This document shows positions 32,901 to 40,398 of a stretch of DNA of 47,080 nt, piece by piece (the first letter of the stretch is position 1; each line of letters begins with the position of its first letter). Position numbers and translations under genes: made by a program. The notes under the pieces were generated by a model, which had not been told where the DNA came from, made no database searches, and was given only the letters and a program-made list of their open reading frames with translations. Source of the stretch: a virus; IMG/VR virus record IMGVR_UViG_3300031974_001781, positions 1-47,080 of that record. The stretch is one strand, 5' to 3'.

Positions 32901-33465
32901 AAGATTGTATGATGGATTTGATGTATCTGGTAATAGTTTAAGATATTTATATGATTATAAAAAATTTACAGAAGTTGCTAAAAAACAATTTTTAGGTGGT
33001 AATTATCCTAGATGGTTTGACGAATTATCTCCGCCTGCTAAAATGAATTTTTTATCTAAACTATATGAACAAGGAGCTAAGAATATTAAAAAAGGTGTTA
33101 CGTTTATAGGAAAACCAGTTACCGAGACAATTGAAAAAATTCCAGGCGGTGGCCTTGTTACAGCAATTCCTAAAAAAATAGCTAAAACTTTAGATCCTAC
33201 AAAAGCTAAACCAATTGATAAAACACCATTAGTAATCAATCAATACATACAAGATAGAGTAATAGACCCTATGTTTAATGAAGAAGATGAGATTGCTGGT
33301 TCAGCAGATATTTTTGCACCTATTGATATACCATTTCAATTAGGTAATGAAGCGAGAAAAAAAGTAAGTGCAAGTATTGGAAAAGTTTTAAGAGCATGGA
33401 AACAGAAAAAAGCAACACGAAAAGAGATTGAAGAAAAAGAACCAGAAATTGAAAAAATTAATTAA
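29998..33465 (+). CDS. Large internal/ejection protein (1155 aa)
   Basis: The largest gene in the window. It is mostly charged helices, with one striking Gly-zipper segment (SIAGGTIGSGAGPAGTAVGT, about residues 230-255) that could insert into the inner membrane. Size, low-complexity helical content and position after the tail protein fit T7-gp16/P22-type ejection proteins that make the periplasmic channel. I see no transglycosylase or polymerase motif. The C-terminus is a Lys/Glu coiled coil and overlaps the nuclease gene. Confidence 0.7.
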   Translation: MAELSQEQINAKKKLVGIGYSENEADSLVTGSKSVDQILADRRPKNDTGQNNLAADEFGLDLGLMKKSSDNVKKEEDRYKSDYDLIGSDVEYEGFLTPDFKPKFKDIVGSYGIRYDKGAPSEVRAALSYGIKEDAYVIDNAKKVWSEYLIGNKKISKEDFEKYKDELDVSFATVGSGDNEKRILTYRLGKNLGGDNFRYTFNELEGGLFGTGTTTGDFRAIEGEAIPVALSIAGGTIGSGAGPAGTAVGTGLGDALGEYTRLMIGRKVYGLQSNLDDQQFLDYVQSTMIKRGLLSTATAGVFLKVAPAITSLINKAKGEQLSGQALKEFLKSGGELDTALQKELSKAKNILVKNGVPEQQADDYLATNVAKALPSSSQFIKAADEGASLIKGDPSKVLGNALNKQALVAKNAENQVLKSLTGLNKVDDKIADDAIEKLKTRAVNIIDDETTLIDDGIKAANADRMVKLEGMGFEPFVNYIDNFGINISKFTGSVNQRLGRLDRKIEQLAKAKGLKVRINPAEDKELFRVFRDILKKYKFDNKKQFTVQPLIKTKNLKGEALKKALAKNAERQEKNNFLNIFNVPEYANTRVIVESIKKGLADLGEVSYGDATRLVNIVRDASETKYANNPGVQASLRKLANKLQEKLNNPGINGGEIGSLKQQFLNLSTEYRNSYMKQLANNFGYIPTTGGGATTRTALATEGRNIFNKFTDGSAQSITNAKRLRNMIDETNFSNKDQFKGSLLENYYSKVVKVPEGVKPLSHNEFINKFGENYRILLGDDVFNQFQKNVGTATKTFENFVKQKADQVIGVSKALPGFGTNIKDLTPTGIYNKLIQVGDGFDGNALRKALGPGATKDLQTKYLNGMFERTKIQSRLPNVGDVETFNGTALLNYIKNNKDQIMKVFGDKTGKEFIDAHQALGKALELIQAPTTIGKTAGVTEAANKAGLFVDIFAGPLNHKRLVLNRLSRLYDGFDVSGNSLRYLYDYKKFTEVAKKQFLGGNYPRWFDELSPPAKMNFLSKLYEQGAKNIKKGVTFIGKPVTETIEKIPGGGLVTAIPKKIAKTLDPTKAKPIDKTPLVINQYIQDRVIDPMFNEEDEIAGSADIFAPIDIPFQLGNEARKKVSASIGKVLRAWKQKKATRKEIEEKEPEIEKIN

Positions 33466-33748
33466 TAAAAATAAAGGCTGCTATGCTGAAAATTTAGCAG
33501 TTTGTTATTTACAAGAAAAAGGTTATTTTGTTTTTAAAGGTTGTCAAACTCAATCAGCTATAGATTTGATTACCGTGGATCCTAAAACATTTAAAGCTCA
33601 ATATTATGATGTAAAAACTCTTAACCATCGAAAAGATGGCTCAGAAATATATAGAGTACCTAGAATAAAAGACAAAGGTATACATATTATTTTAGTAGAT
33701 ATTTCTAAAAAAATATGTAAAATAGTCAAATATGAATCCAAGAACTAA
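33428..33748 (+). CDS. PD-(D/E)XK nuclease-like protein (106 aa)
   Basis: No ATG is available near the start. TTG codons at 33428 and 33449 are the candidates; the former is used. GCYAENLAVCYLQEKGYFVF with Glu21, then TQSAIDLITVD with Asp46 and QYYDVKTLN with Asp61-x-Lys63 match the small PD-(D/E)XK/Holliday-junction-resolvase core. It could resolve recombination intermediates or degrade host DNA. The overlap with the ejection-protein end (38 nt) implies coupled translation. Confidence 0.7.
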   Translation: MKKKNQKLKKLINKNKGCYAENLAVCYLQEKGYFVFKGCQTQSAIDLITVDPKTFKAQYYDVKTLNHRKDGSEIYRVPRIKDKGIHIILVDISKKICKIVKYESKN

Positions 33749-34166
33749 AACAGATACTATTGTTATTCATTGTGCCGCTACTAAACCATCAATGAATATT
33801 GGTGCGGAAGAGATTAAAAAATGGCATGTAGAAGACAATGGTTGGTCAGACATTGGTTATCACTTTGTAATTACTCGTGATGGTACAAAAGAATTAGGTA
33901 GAGGATTAGATTTATCTGGCGCACATGCGAGAGCAGTAAATGGAACAAGTGTAGGGATATGTTTAGTCGGTGGTTTATCTCAAGATAATAAACCTGAAAA
34001 TAATTTTACTTTAGAACAATTTTTAACTCTTAAAGATTTAATAAAAGAATTAAAATTAAAATATCCAGATGTTAAAAAAATTATTGGTCACTATCAAGTA
34101 GAACCAGCTAAACCACATTGTCCAGGTTTTAATGTACCAGAGTGGTTAAACAAGGAAGGTTTATAA
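33732..34166 (+). CDS. N-acetylmuramoyl-L-alanine amidase (T7-lysozyme-like endolysin)
   Basis: 144 aa, close to T7 gp3.5 (151 aa). TIVIHCAATKPSMNIG gives zinc ligand His13; IIGHYQVEPAKPHCPGFNVP gives His120 and Cys130. WSDIGYHFVITRDGT carries the catalytic Tyr region. It cleaves the sugar-peptide link of murein and should lyse the host. In T7 the enzyme also inhibits the phage RNA polymerase; no such polymerase is in this window. Confidence 0.92.
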   Translation: MNPRTKTDTIVIHCAATKPSMNIGAEEIKKWHVEDNGWSDIGYHFVITRDGTKELGRGLDLSGAHARAVNGTSVGICLVGGLSQDNKPENNFTLEQFLTLKDLIKELKLKYPDVKKIIGHYQVEPAKPHCPGFNVPEWLNKEGL

Positions 34167-34543
34167 TGTGGATTAGTGCAATTAAACTTGCAATGCAAGC
34201 CGGATCAAAGATTTACGCTAATAGACAAAAAGCAAAAATGGCTATGTCAGAAGCACAATTATTACATGCAGAAAGACAAGCTAGAGGAGAAGAAGCATAT
34301 CAAGGCAAGTTACTAGAAGCAAGACAAAATGATTGGAAGGACGAATTTATTTTGGTACTCCTGTCGGTGCCGATAGTAATGTTAGGATTTGCTGTATGGT
34401 CCGATGATCCAACGCATATGGAAAAAATGAAATTATTTTTTGAGTATTTTAGTCAGTTACCTTTTTGGTATCAAACTATATTTGTAGGTGTAATAGCAAG
34501 TGTATATGGTCTTAAAGCAACAGATTTAATCAAAAGAAAATGA
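34166..34543 (+). CDS. Two-span membrane protein, holin candidate (125 aa)
   Basis: The ATG at 34166 (MWISAIKLAMQAGSKIYANR) overlaps the amidase stop and is preferred over the upstream GTG. A cationic helical N-terminus is followed by two membrane spans (about 65-82, EFILVLLSVPIVMLGFAV; about 98-117, WYQTIFVGVIASVYGL). Position immediately after the amidase and topology suit a holin; similar proteins occur widely in marine phages next to endolysins. Function inferred. Confidence 0.7.
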   Translation: MWISAIKLAMQAGSKIYANRQKAKMAMSEAQLLHAERQARGEEAYQGKLLEARQNDWKDEFILVLLSVPIVMLGFAVWSDDPTHMEKMKLFFEYFSQLPFWYQTIFVGVIASVYGLKATDLIKRK

Positions 34544-34656
34544 TAAGAAAAATTTTAGGTATATTAGCAGTATATTTTAGTAATTTACTTTTTCAATACG
34601 AAACAGTTCAAAGAAAAAAAAGATATAAAAAAATTAAAAGATTAAATATCAAATAA
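34540..34656 (+). CDS. Tiny membrane/basic peptide (38 aa)
   Basis: The ATG overlaps the preceding stop (ATGA). One hydrophobic N-terminal segment (ILGILAVYFSNLLF) is followed by a strongly basic tail (QRKKRYKKIKRLNIK). It could be a lysis regulator, or remnant sequence. It ends 15 nt inside the convergent helicase gene, a tail-to-tail overlap. Confidence 0.45.
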   Translation: MIRKILGILAVYFSNLLFQYETVQRKKRYKKIKRLNIK

Positions 34657-36120
34657 TTCTTTCCATTTATCGCCGGTAATTTGATCAGCAAGTTTTTTCT
34701 TATTGCTTAAAGTTTTAATTATTTTTTCGTCAATAGTGTTTGGAGCAACAAAATCTATATATGTAACTTTATCAGTTTGACCTATTCGATGTGCTCTATC
34801 TTCAGACTGTAATCTAACTTCCATATCATATGTATTATTAAAATAAATAACAGTTTTAGCTTTAGTTAAAGTAAGACCATAACCACCTGTTCTTGGTTGT
34901 CCTATAAAATATTTAATCTCACCTTTTTGAAAACCTTCTACAATATCTTGTCTTACTTCTGATTCTGTTTCTCCATAATATTTAGCAACTCTACTAGCTC
35001 CATATTTTTTAGCAAGAGCATCATAAATCATTTGTATCGTTCTTCTAAATGTAGCCCATATAATTACTCCGCCTTGTGTTTCTTCCAATACATTTATGAG
35101 TTCTTCAAGCCTTGGATTGCTTCCAGGTAACACTTCTTCTTTTCCATCATCATATTTAATAAATCCACATAGTATCTGCTGTAAACGCAAAATTCGTGTG
35201 ATAATAAGAGGCGCAGTCACTAATTTAGACTGTTCTAGTTCTAGTATAGCTCGTTTTCTCAGTGTGTGATACATGACCTTCTGATCACGATTAAGCTCTA
35301 TTTCTCTTGTTTGTCTTATTTTAGGTGGTAAATCTAAGCATTCGTCCTTAGTTACTCTAAAACTATAAGGTTGTAATGTTTCTTGTAGTTCATCTAGTCT
35401 TTGATAACTCACTACTTCTTGAAAGCTATGAGTAGATGTTCTTCTTTTTCTCATAACGCAGTAAGCATTTCTATATGCATAGAAACTACTTTGAAAAATA
35501 TACTCATCAAGAAAATGTATTTGAGACCATAAGTCTAACGGACCTTGGGTCACAGGTGTACCAGTTAATATTCTTCGATACTTAGCTAATTTACCTAATT
35601 TTAAAACTGCTTTAGTTCTTCTTGCAGTTCTATGTTTTATAGTTGTGCTTTCATCAATACAGAAAAAAGACGAACCTGTATTTAATAATCTATGTAAATA
35701 ATTTTTACCTTTATCACTTGAAAGAGCTTCTATATTAATAATAAAAAATCTTAACTTATCTGATATTTTTAAAAAATTGATTAATTCTTCTATATTCTTT
35801 TTAGTTTCAGTAGGTGTCCATATACAAACTTGTGAAAAATGTTTAACATCTTCAGGCATATGAGTATTATATTCTGAAGCAAACCAATTACGATATACGC
35901 CTTTTGGCGCTGCAATTATTGCAGTATCAATTTTACCTTTTCTAAATAGATAAGCAATATTATCTATTATAACTTTAGATTTACCTGTACCTTGTTCCAT
36001 AAATAGAGCATAAGCAGGCTCATCTTTACTTTTTATAAAAGCATCGTACTGATGTTGATATGGTTTAGTTTTAAATTTGTATTTAATATATTTTTTTTCT
36101 TCTATAAATTTTACTTGCAT
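34642..36120 (-). CDS. SNF2-family DEAD/DEAH-type helicase (492 aa)
   Basis: Walker A is MEQGTGKSK at 41-49. Motif II is FFCIDEST (Asp156, Glu157). Motif III is RILTGTPVTQGPLDLWSQ, and motif VI is SEDRAHRIGQTDKVTYIDFV, close to the SNF2/RapA consensus. It would translocate on duplex DNA or displace bound proteins, possibly at replication initiation or transcription restart. It is the only replication-side gene on -, divergent from 36206 with a dyad between. The C-terminal end overlaps the lysis-side ORF by 15 nt. Confidence 0.9.
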   Translation of the reverse strand: MQVKFIEEKKYIKYKFKTKPYQHQYDAFIKSKDEPAYALFMEQGTGKSKVIIDNIAYLFRKGKIDTAIIAAPKGVYRNWFASEYNTHMPEDVKHFSQVCIWTPTETKKNIEELINFLKISDKLRFFIINIEALSSDKGKNYLHRLLNTGSSFFCIDESTTIKHRTARRTKAVLKLGKLAKYRRILTGTPVTQGPLDLWSQIHFLDEYIFQSSFYAYRNAYCVMRKRRTSTHSFQEVVSYQRLDELQETLQPYSFRVTKDECLDLPPKIRQTREIELNRDQKVMYHTLRKRAILELEQSKLVTAPLIITRILRLQQILCGFIKYDDGKEEVLPGSNPRLEELINVLEETQGGVIIWATFRRTIQMIYDALAKKYGASRVAKYYGETESEVRQDIVEGFQKGEIKYFIGQPRTGGYGLTLTKAKTVIYFNNTYDMEVRLQSEDRAHRIGQTDKVTYIDFVAPNTIDEKIIKTLSNKKKLADQITGDKWKELFDI

Positions 36121-36147
36121 ATAAACTTTCTGTTTTCTAAATATAAT

Positions 36148-36180
36148 TTTACTTATATAGAAAATTAGTTTATAAGTAAA
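36148..36180. promoter_or_regulatory. Inverted repeat in the divergent promoter region
   Basis: TTTACTTATA (36148-36157) and TATAAGTAAA (36171-36180) are perfect 10-bp inverted copies 13 nt apart in the 85-nt gap between the divergent helicase (-) and early (+) genes. Each arm includes TATAAG (on opposite strands), a weak -10. It may be an operator for a dimeric regulator or a bidirectional promoter element. Confidence 0.45.
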
Positions 36181-36205
36181 TCGCTAAATGAAGAAAGGAG
36201 AAAAT

Positions 36206-36535
36206 ATGGGTAAAGTCTATGTAGTACAAGAAAATCCTAAAGTCAATGTAATTGGCGCTGCTCGTTTTGGCGAGTTAGTACCATTATTGAGACCAGGTAC
36301 ACAAATAACTTTATCTTCCTCTCCTGTTGTACATTCTCTTAGAATAAAATTAAAAGATTTTTCTGATGAAGATTATCTTTTAGCAATGGGAGATCCAGCT
36401 GCAATAGCAATTGCTTCTATGGTAGCTAGTGAAATAAATAACGGATTTGTTAATATATTAAAATGGGATAGAGAAAATCATGCCTATTATAATGTAGAGA
36501 TAGATTTGTTTAAAAGAAAGGAGAAAGATGTCTAA
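36206..36535 (+). CDS. Conserved early phage protein (109 aa), unknown
   Basis: The ATG at 36206 is preferred over 36188 because AAAGGAG lies just before it. MGKVYVVQENPKVNVIGAAR, then FGELVPLLRPGTQITLSSSP and a helical/beta middle (AMGDPAAIAIASMVASEIN). First gene of the replication operon; I recall relatives in early regions of marine phages but no function. It overlaps the next gene by 8 nt. Confidence 0.6.
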   Translation: MGKVYVVQENPKVNVIGAARFGELVPLLRPGTQITLSSSPVVHSLRIKLKDFSDEDYLLAMGDPAAIAIASMVASEINNGFVNILKWDRENHAYYNVEIDLFKRKEKDV

Positions 36536-37115
36536 ACAAGCATGGATATTTGATGAAGTAGAAAAACATCAAAAGAAAAAAGAATTACCAAAAGTAGGAC
36601 TAGAAGTAGTCACTAAAATTGGTAATAAACTTTTAGACAAACAAAAAGTTCTTGCGAAAAAAGAAGAAGAATTAAAAACTCTTAAATCTGAAATTCGTGA
36701 GATACAAGAAAAAGAATTACCAGATGCTATGCAAGCGTGTGGTGGTTTAACTCGTTTTGACTTAAAAGATGGAAGTTCAATTAATGTTAAAGACGAGATA
36801 TTTTGTTCAATAAGATCAGATAAAAAAGCAGATGCTTTAAAATGGTTAGAACAAAATGGACATGCGGAGCTAATTAAACACGATGTTAAAGTTAGTTTCC
36901 CTAAAGGTAAGTATGATCAAGCTGATAAACTGATTGATGTATTATCTAAAAAATTTAAAGATATACCTTATGATGAGAAATCAGACGTTCATTCTGGAAC
37001 TTTAAAAGCCTTTGCTAAAGATCAATATAAATTAGGTGAAACATTACCTGAGGAATATTTTTCTGTATACGAAGCAAGTATAGCAAAGATCAAACTCGGA
37101 AAGGAGAAAAAATGA
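36528..37115 (+). CDS. Conserved phage replication-region protein (195 aa), unknown
   Basis: An N-terminal coiled-coil part (about 25-70, KVLAKKEEELKTLKSEIREI) is followed by a compact domain (FDLKDGSSINVKDEIFCSIR, ALKWLEQNGHAELIKHDVKV, LPEEYFSVYEASIAKIKLG). The ALKWL-NGH-LIK...VKVSF and F-VYE--IAKI features recur in podovirus proteins next to SSB and polymerase genes. Function unknown; an accessory to replication is likely. It overlaps the SSB-like gene. Confidence 0.65.
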   Translation: MSKQAWIFDEVEKHQKKKELPKVGLEVVTKIGNKLLDKQKVLAKKEEELKTLKSEIREIQEKELPDAMQACGGLTRFDLKDGSSINVKDEIFCSIRSDKKADALKWLEQNGHAELIKHDVKVSFPKGKYDQADKLIDVLSKKFKDIPYDEKSDVHSGTLKAFAKDQYKLGETLPEEYFSVYEASIAKIKLGKEKK

Positions 37116-37906
37116 GTAAACATCAACTGAAAAAGAAAGACAGTGGAGAATTAGCCGTAGGCGATATTTCTGCTGATCTTATTCTGAAATCAGCTGGTAA
37201 AGGTTTAGAAAATATTACTAATGATGATATTACTATTCCTAGATTAGCGATTGTTCAGTCCGGCTCTCCACAACGTAAGAAGAAAGACGAAAAATACATT
37301 GAAGGAGCTGAAGAGGGTAATATATTTAATACTGTAACCAACGAATTGTATGGTGAAGGTATTACTGTAATTCCTTGTGGATATCGTAAAAGCTATGTAG
37401 AATGGGTACCTAGAGAAAAAGGTGGCGGTCTTGTAGCAGTTCACGATACAAAACCTGAAGGTAGTAAAACTGATGCTTCAACTAGAAAAACTTTTTTAGG
37501 TGAAAATCAGATAGTAGATACTGCAGAGCACTTTGTACTTGTTAAAAAAGATAAGTCTTATGAACCTGCAGTTCTTACAATGACTTCAAGTAATTTATCT
37601 GTTTCAAGAAAGTGGAATACACTTTTAAAAATGAAACGAATGAATGTAAAAGGTCAAACTGTTGAAACACCTTCTTTTATGTATGAGTTTAAATTATCTA
37701 CAGTCGAAGCAGAAAACGACTTAGGTAATTGGCACAAATATAAAATAGAAGAAATTGGTCAGATTGAATCTAAAGATGTCTTTAAACAAGGACAAGGTTT
37801 AGCTGAATCAGTTACAACAGGTAAAGTAAAAGCATCAGAACCATTAGATACTGATGTTTCTGAAGAACAAGATGATGAAGGAGACGGTAAAAAAGTTCCA
37901 TTCTAA
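37112..37906 (+). CDS. ssDNA-binding protein candidate (264 aa)
   Basis: The C-terminus ends in an acidic stretch and an aromatic tip (EEQDDEGDGKKVPF), the same design as E. coli SSB (acidic tail ending IPF) and T7 gp2.5 (acidic tail ending Phe), which recruits polymerase and helicase. The body is beta-rich (DITIPRLAIVQSGSPQRKKK, GITVIPCGYRKSYVEWVPRE), compatible with an OB fold. It is followed by primase and precedes the exonuclease, helicase and polymerase. Not recognised by a direct family motif; the tail and context decide. Confidence 0.6.
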   Translation: MSKHQLKKKDSGELAVGDISADLILKSAGKGLENITNDDITIPRLAIVQSGSPQRKKKDEKYIEGAEEGNIFNTVTNELYGEGITVIPCGYRKSYVEWVPREKGGGLVAVHDTKPEGSKTDASTRKTFLGENQIVDTAEHFVLVKKDKSYEPAVLTMTSSNLSVSRKWNTLLKMKRMNVKGQTVETPSFMYEFKLSTVEAENDLGNWHKYKIEEIGQIESKDVFKQGQGLAESVTTGKVKASEPLDTDVSEEQDDEGDGKKVPF

Positions 37907-37908
37907 TT

Positions 37909-39414
37909 ATGTTGTTCGAAGATTTTTACAAAGTCTTTCCAGGCTTAACTCGTGTTTATGGTAAATTTACTGTAACAGGTAAAAAAGGTCTTAAACTAGA
38001 AGGCTATGGAAAGACTATAAGAGAACCTTATGTAAAAGAACTATGGAAAGAACACCTAGACGGTAAGATAGGTCTAGGTGTTGTTCCAATAAACGAAGAC
38101 AATAAGTGTAAATGGGGTTGTCTTGACGTTGATGATTACGCAGTAGATTTAGAAAAAATTTCAAAAACATTTGTAAATAAGAATTTAATTATATGTAGAT
38201 CAAAAAGTGGTGGTGCACACATTTTTATCTTTACGAAAAAATTTGTACCAGCATCTAAAATGATTACAAAATTAAAAGAAATAGCTGACTCTTTTGGTTT
38301 TGTTAAATATGATTTAAGACCACAACAAACTAAATTAATAGACGATAACGACTGCGGTAGTTGGCTTAATATGCCATACTTTGGATCTGATGAAACAGAT
38401 AGATATGCATTATACAATGGCGAAGTTTTAATTGCAGATCATTTTATAAAATGGATAGAAAAGTTTTCAGTAAATAGTTTAGATGAAATAGATTTAAGTT
38501 TTATTAAAAAAGTAAATGACGTAGAAGAAAAATTACCAGGTGGACCGCCTTGTTTACAACATTTACTTTCTGCCGGCGGTATATCAGAAGGTGGTAGAAA
38601 CAATGGTTTATTTAATTTAGGTGTATATCTTAGAAAGTCAGATGAAGAACATTGGCAAGAAAGATTAGAAGAATTTAACGAAAAGTTTATAGAACCGTCA
38701 CTTAAACCTAGAGAATTTACAACAGTTCTAAATTCTTTAGATAAGAAAACTTATAATTATAAATGTAATGATTCTCCAATTAATTCAGTATGTCAAAGAC
38801 CTAAATGTTTAACTTGTAAATATGGTATCAATGACGATGGTCAAATGCCTATTTTAAATAGTGTTACTAAAATGTTAACTAAACCACCTACTTATTATTT
38901 AACTTTAAATAGTAAAAGAATTGGTCCGTTAAGAGCAAAACAAATTTATAATTTTTTAGATTTTAAAGAAATAGTTTTTGAAAATTTAGATATGTTATTA
39001 CCAAAAGTAAATGACAAAATATGGACAGAGACAGTAAATGATTTAATGCAAAAATTAGAAGCTGTAGAAGTTCCAGATGATAGTAGTAATGAAGGTAGAT
39101 TATACGAATTATTAGAAAGATTTTGTACTGGTTCAACAAGTTCTACAGAATACGAAGATTTATTACGAGGTAAAGCTATTATTCAAGAAGAAAAAACATT
39201 ATTTAGAATAAATGACTTTATGGAATTTTTAGATAGACATCGTTTTAAAGAGTTTAAATTACATGAAATTACTGCTTATCTTAAAAATTTAGGTGCTACA
39301 CACTCAGGAAAAAAGATAAAAGGTAAATTTACTAACGCTTGGTCTATTAAAAACTTCGAAACTCAAAACGAAGAATTTAAACAACCAGAAATAACAAAGG
39401 AAGCATATGAATAA
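37909..39414 (+). CDS. Archaeo-eukaryotic-type primase (AEP-like, 501 aa)
   Basis: GCLDVDDYAVDL gives Asp73-x-Asp75 metal ligands, SKSGGAHIFIF the His104 nucleotide-binding strand, and NMPYFGSD a further AEP motif (TOTE-primase-like order). A C-terminal Cys-rich patch (SVCQRPKCLTCKYG) looks like a zinc site. It would prime phage DNA in place of a T7 gp4-type primase-helicase. It overlaps the next ORF by 8 nt. Reads like phage primase/PrimPol enzymes, although polymerase activity cannot be told from sequence. Confidence 0.78.
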   Translation: MLFEDFYKVFPGLTRVYGKFTVTGKKGLKLEGYGKTIREPYVKELWKEHLDGKIGLGVVPINEDNKCKWGCLDVDDYAVDLEKISKTFVNKNLIICRSKSGGAHIFIFTKKFVPASKMITKLKEIADSFGFVKYDLRPQQTKLIDDNDCGSWLNMPYFGSDETDRYALYNGEVLIADHFIKWIEKFSVNSLDEIDLSFIKKVNDVEEKLPGGPPCLQHLLSAGGISEGGRNNGLFNLGVYLRKSDEEHWQERLEEFNEKFIEPSLKPREFTTVLNSLDKKTYNYKCNDSPINSVCQRPKCLTCKYGINDDGQMPILNSVTKMLTKPPTYYLTLNSKRIGPLRAKQIYNFLDFKEIVFENLDMLLPKVNDKIWTETVNDLMQKLEAVEVPDDSSNEGRLYELLERFCTGSTSSTEYEDLLRGKAIIQEEKTLFRINDFMEFLDRHRFKEFKLHEITAYLKNLGATHSGKKIKGKFTNAWSIKNFETQNEEFKQPEITKEAYE

Positions 39415-39601
39415 AGAAAGAGCAATAAATATTTTACTTGAACACGCAAGTAGAAGTTTATCAAATGATGATAGTTATGCGCCTAACAGAGATAGTATAA
39501 CTGCAGCAATTTTATTTTTAGAACAAGATAGAAATAAAAATAAAAAAAATTCTAATGTAGAAATTAAAGGTATAGGATTTGACGTAAGGAAAGGATTATA
39601 A
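39407..39601 (+). CDS. Small conserved phage protein (64 aa), unknown
   Basis: Helical N-terminal half (AINILLEHASRSLSNDD), then an Asn/Lys-rich linker and a short strand. It is coupled to primase and exonuclease genes (8- and 1-nt overlaps). No known function. Confidence 0.5.
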   Translation: MNKERAINILLEHASRSLSNDDSYAPNRDSITAAILFLEQDRNKNKKNSNVEIKGIGFDVRKGL

Positions 39602-40398
39602 TGATATTATTTTTTGATACAGAAACTAATGGTTTATGGAGAAGGGACTTAGGTCCTAATCATAGTGACCAACCACATTTAGTAAGTTTAGCTTTTCAAG
39701 TTTGTGATAATGAAGAAAAAGTTATAATGCAATATTCTTCTCGTATTCAACCAATGCATGGCGGATATTTAATTCCAAAAGATGTAGAAAAAATTCACGG
39801 TATATCTACTGATATTGCAAATGAAACAGGTGTACCTTGTAAGTCTGCTCTATGGATATTTCAAGAATATTTAGAAAGATGTGATTCAATAGTTGCTCAT
39901 AATACAGCGTTTGATATTCAAATAATGAAAAGAGAATTTGATGCATATGGAATGAAATGGTACGAACCTAAGAAAACTTATTGTACTATGATGACTTCTA
40001 AAGATGAGTTAAAATTACAAGGTGAATACAAAGATTTTAAATTTCCTAAGTTACAAGAATGTTTTGATCATTTCTTTCATAGAGGTGTTCAAAATTATCA
40101 TGACGCTTTATTAGACGTTCAGCTTTGTAGAGAGTTATTTTTTCATTTAAAAAGAAAAGGTATAGAACTAAAAGGACCACAAGATATACCTAAAGAACTC
40201 TTATTAAGAATAGATGGTGAAAGATATAAAAGTTTAGTTAAGTTTTTAAAAGAAATAGATGCAACTAAATTAAATGAATGGGAGTTAGACTTCTGTAAAT
40301 CTGTCATAGATAAATTAGATAAATATGATGAGCATATTTTATTAAGTAAAAAACAGCATTCTGTTTTAAGAAAAATTTATGGCAAGTTCAACAGTTAA
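39601..40398 (+). CDS. DEDDh 3'-5' exonuclease (DnaQ-like, 265 aa)
   Basis: Exo I is FFDTETNG (Asp6, Glu8), Exo II is IVAHNTAFDIQIM (about 98-110), and Exo III is YHDALLDV with His/Asp in the DEDDh spacing (H-x4-D). This is the proofreading/repair exonuclease fold. It may degrade host DNA, process recombination ends or act in mismatch correction. Its start overlaps the preceding stop (TAATG) and its end overlaps the helicase by 20 nt. Confidence 0.85.
   Translation: MILFFDTETNGLWRRDLGPNHSDQPHLVSLAFQVCDNEEKVIMQYSSRIQPMHGGYLIPKDVEKIHGISTDIANETGVPCKSALWIFQEYLERCDSIVAHNTAFDIQIMKREFDAYGMKWYEPKKTYCTMMTSKDELKLQGEYKDFKFPKLQECFDHFFHRGVQNYHDALLDVQLCRELFFHLKRKGIELKGPQDIPKELLLRIDGERYKSLVKFLKEIDATKLNEWELDFCKSVIDKLDKYDEHILLSKKQHSVLRKIYGKFNS

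Noticed and set aside
29998-33465. N4-like virion RNA polymerase
   Set aside because: The protein is far smaller than N4 vRNAP (about 3500 aa) and I find no polymerase motif; an ejection protein fits better.
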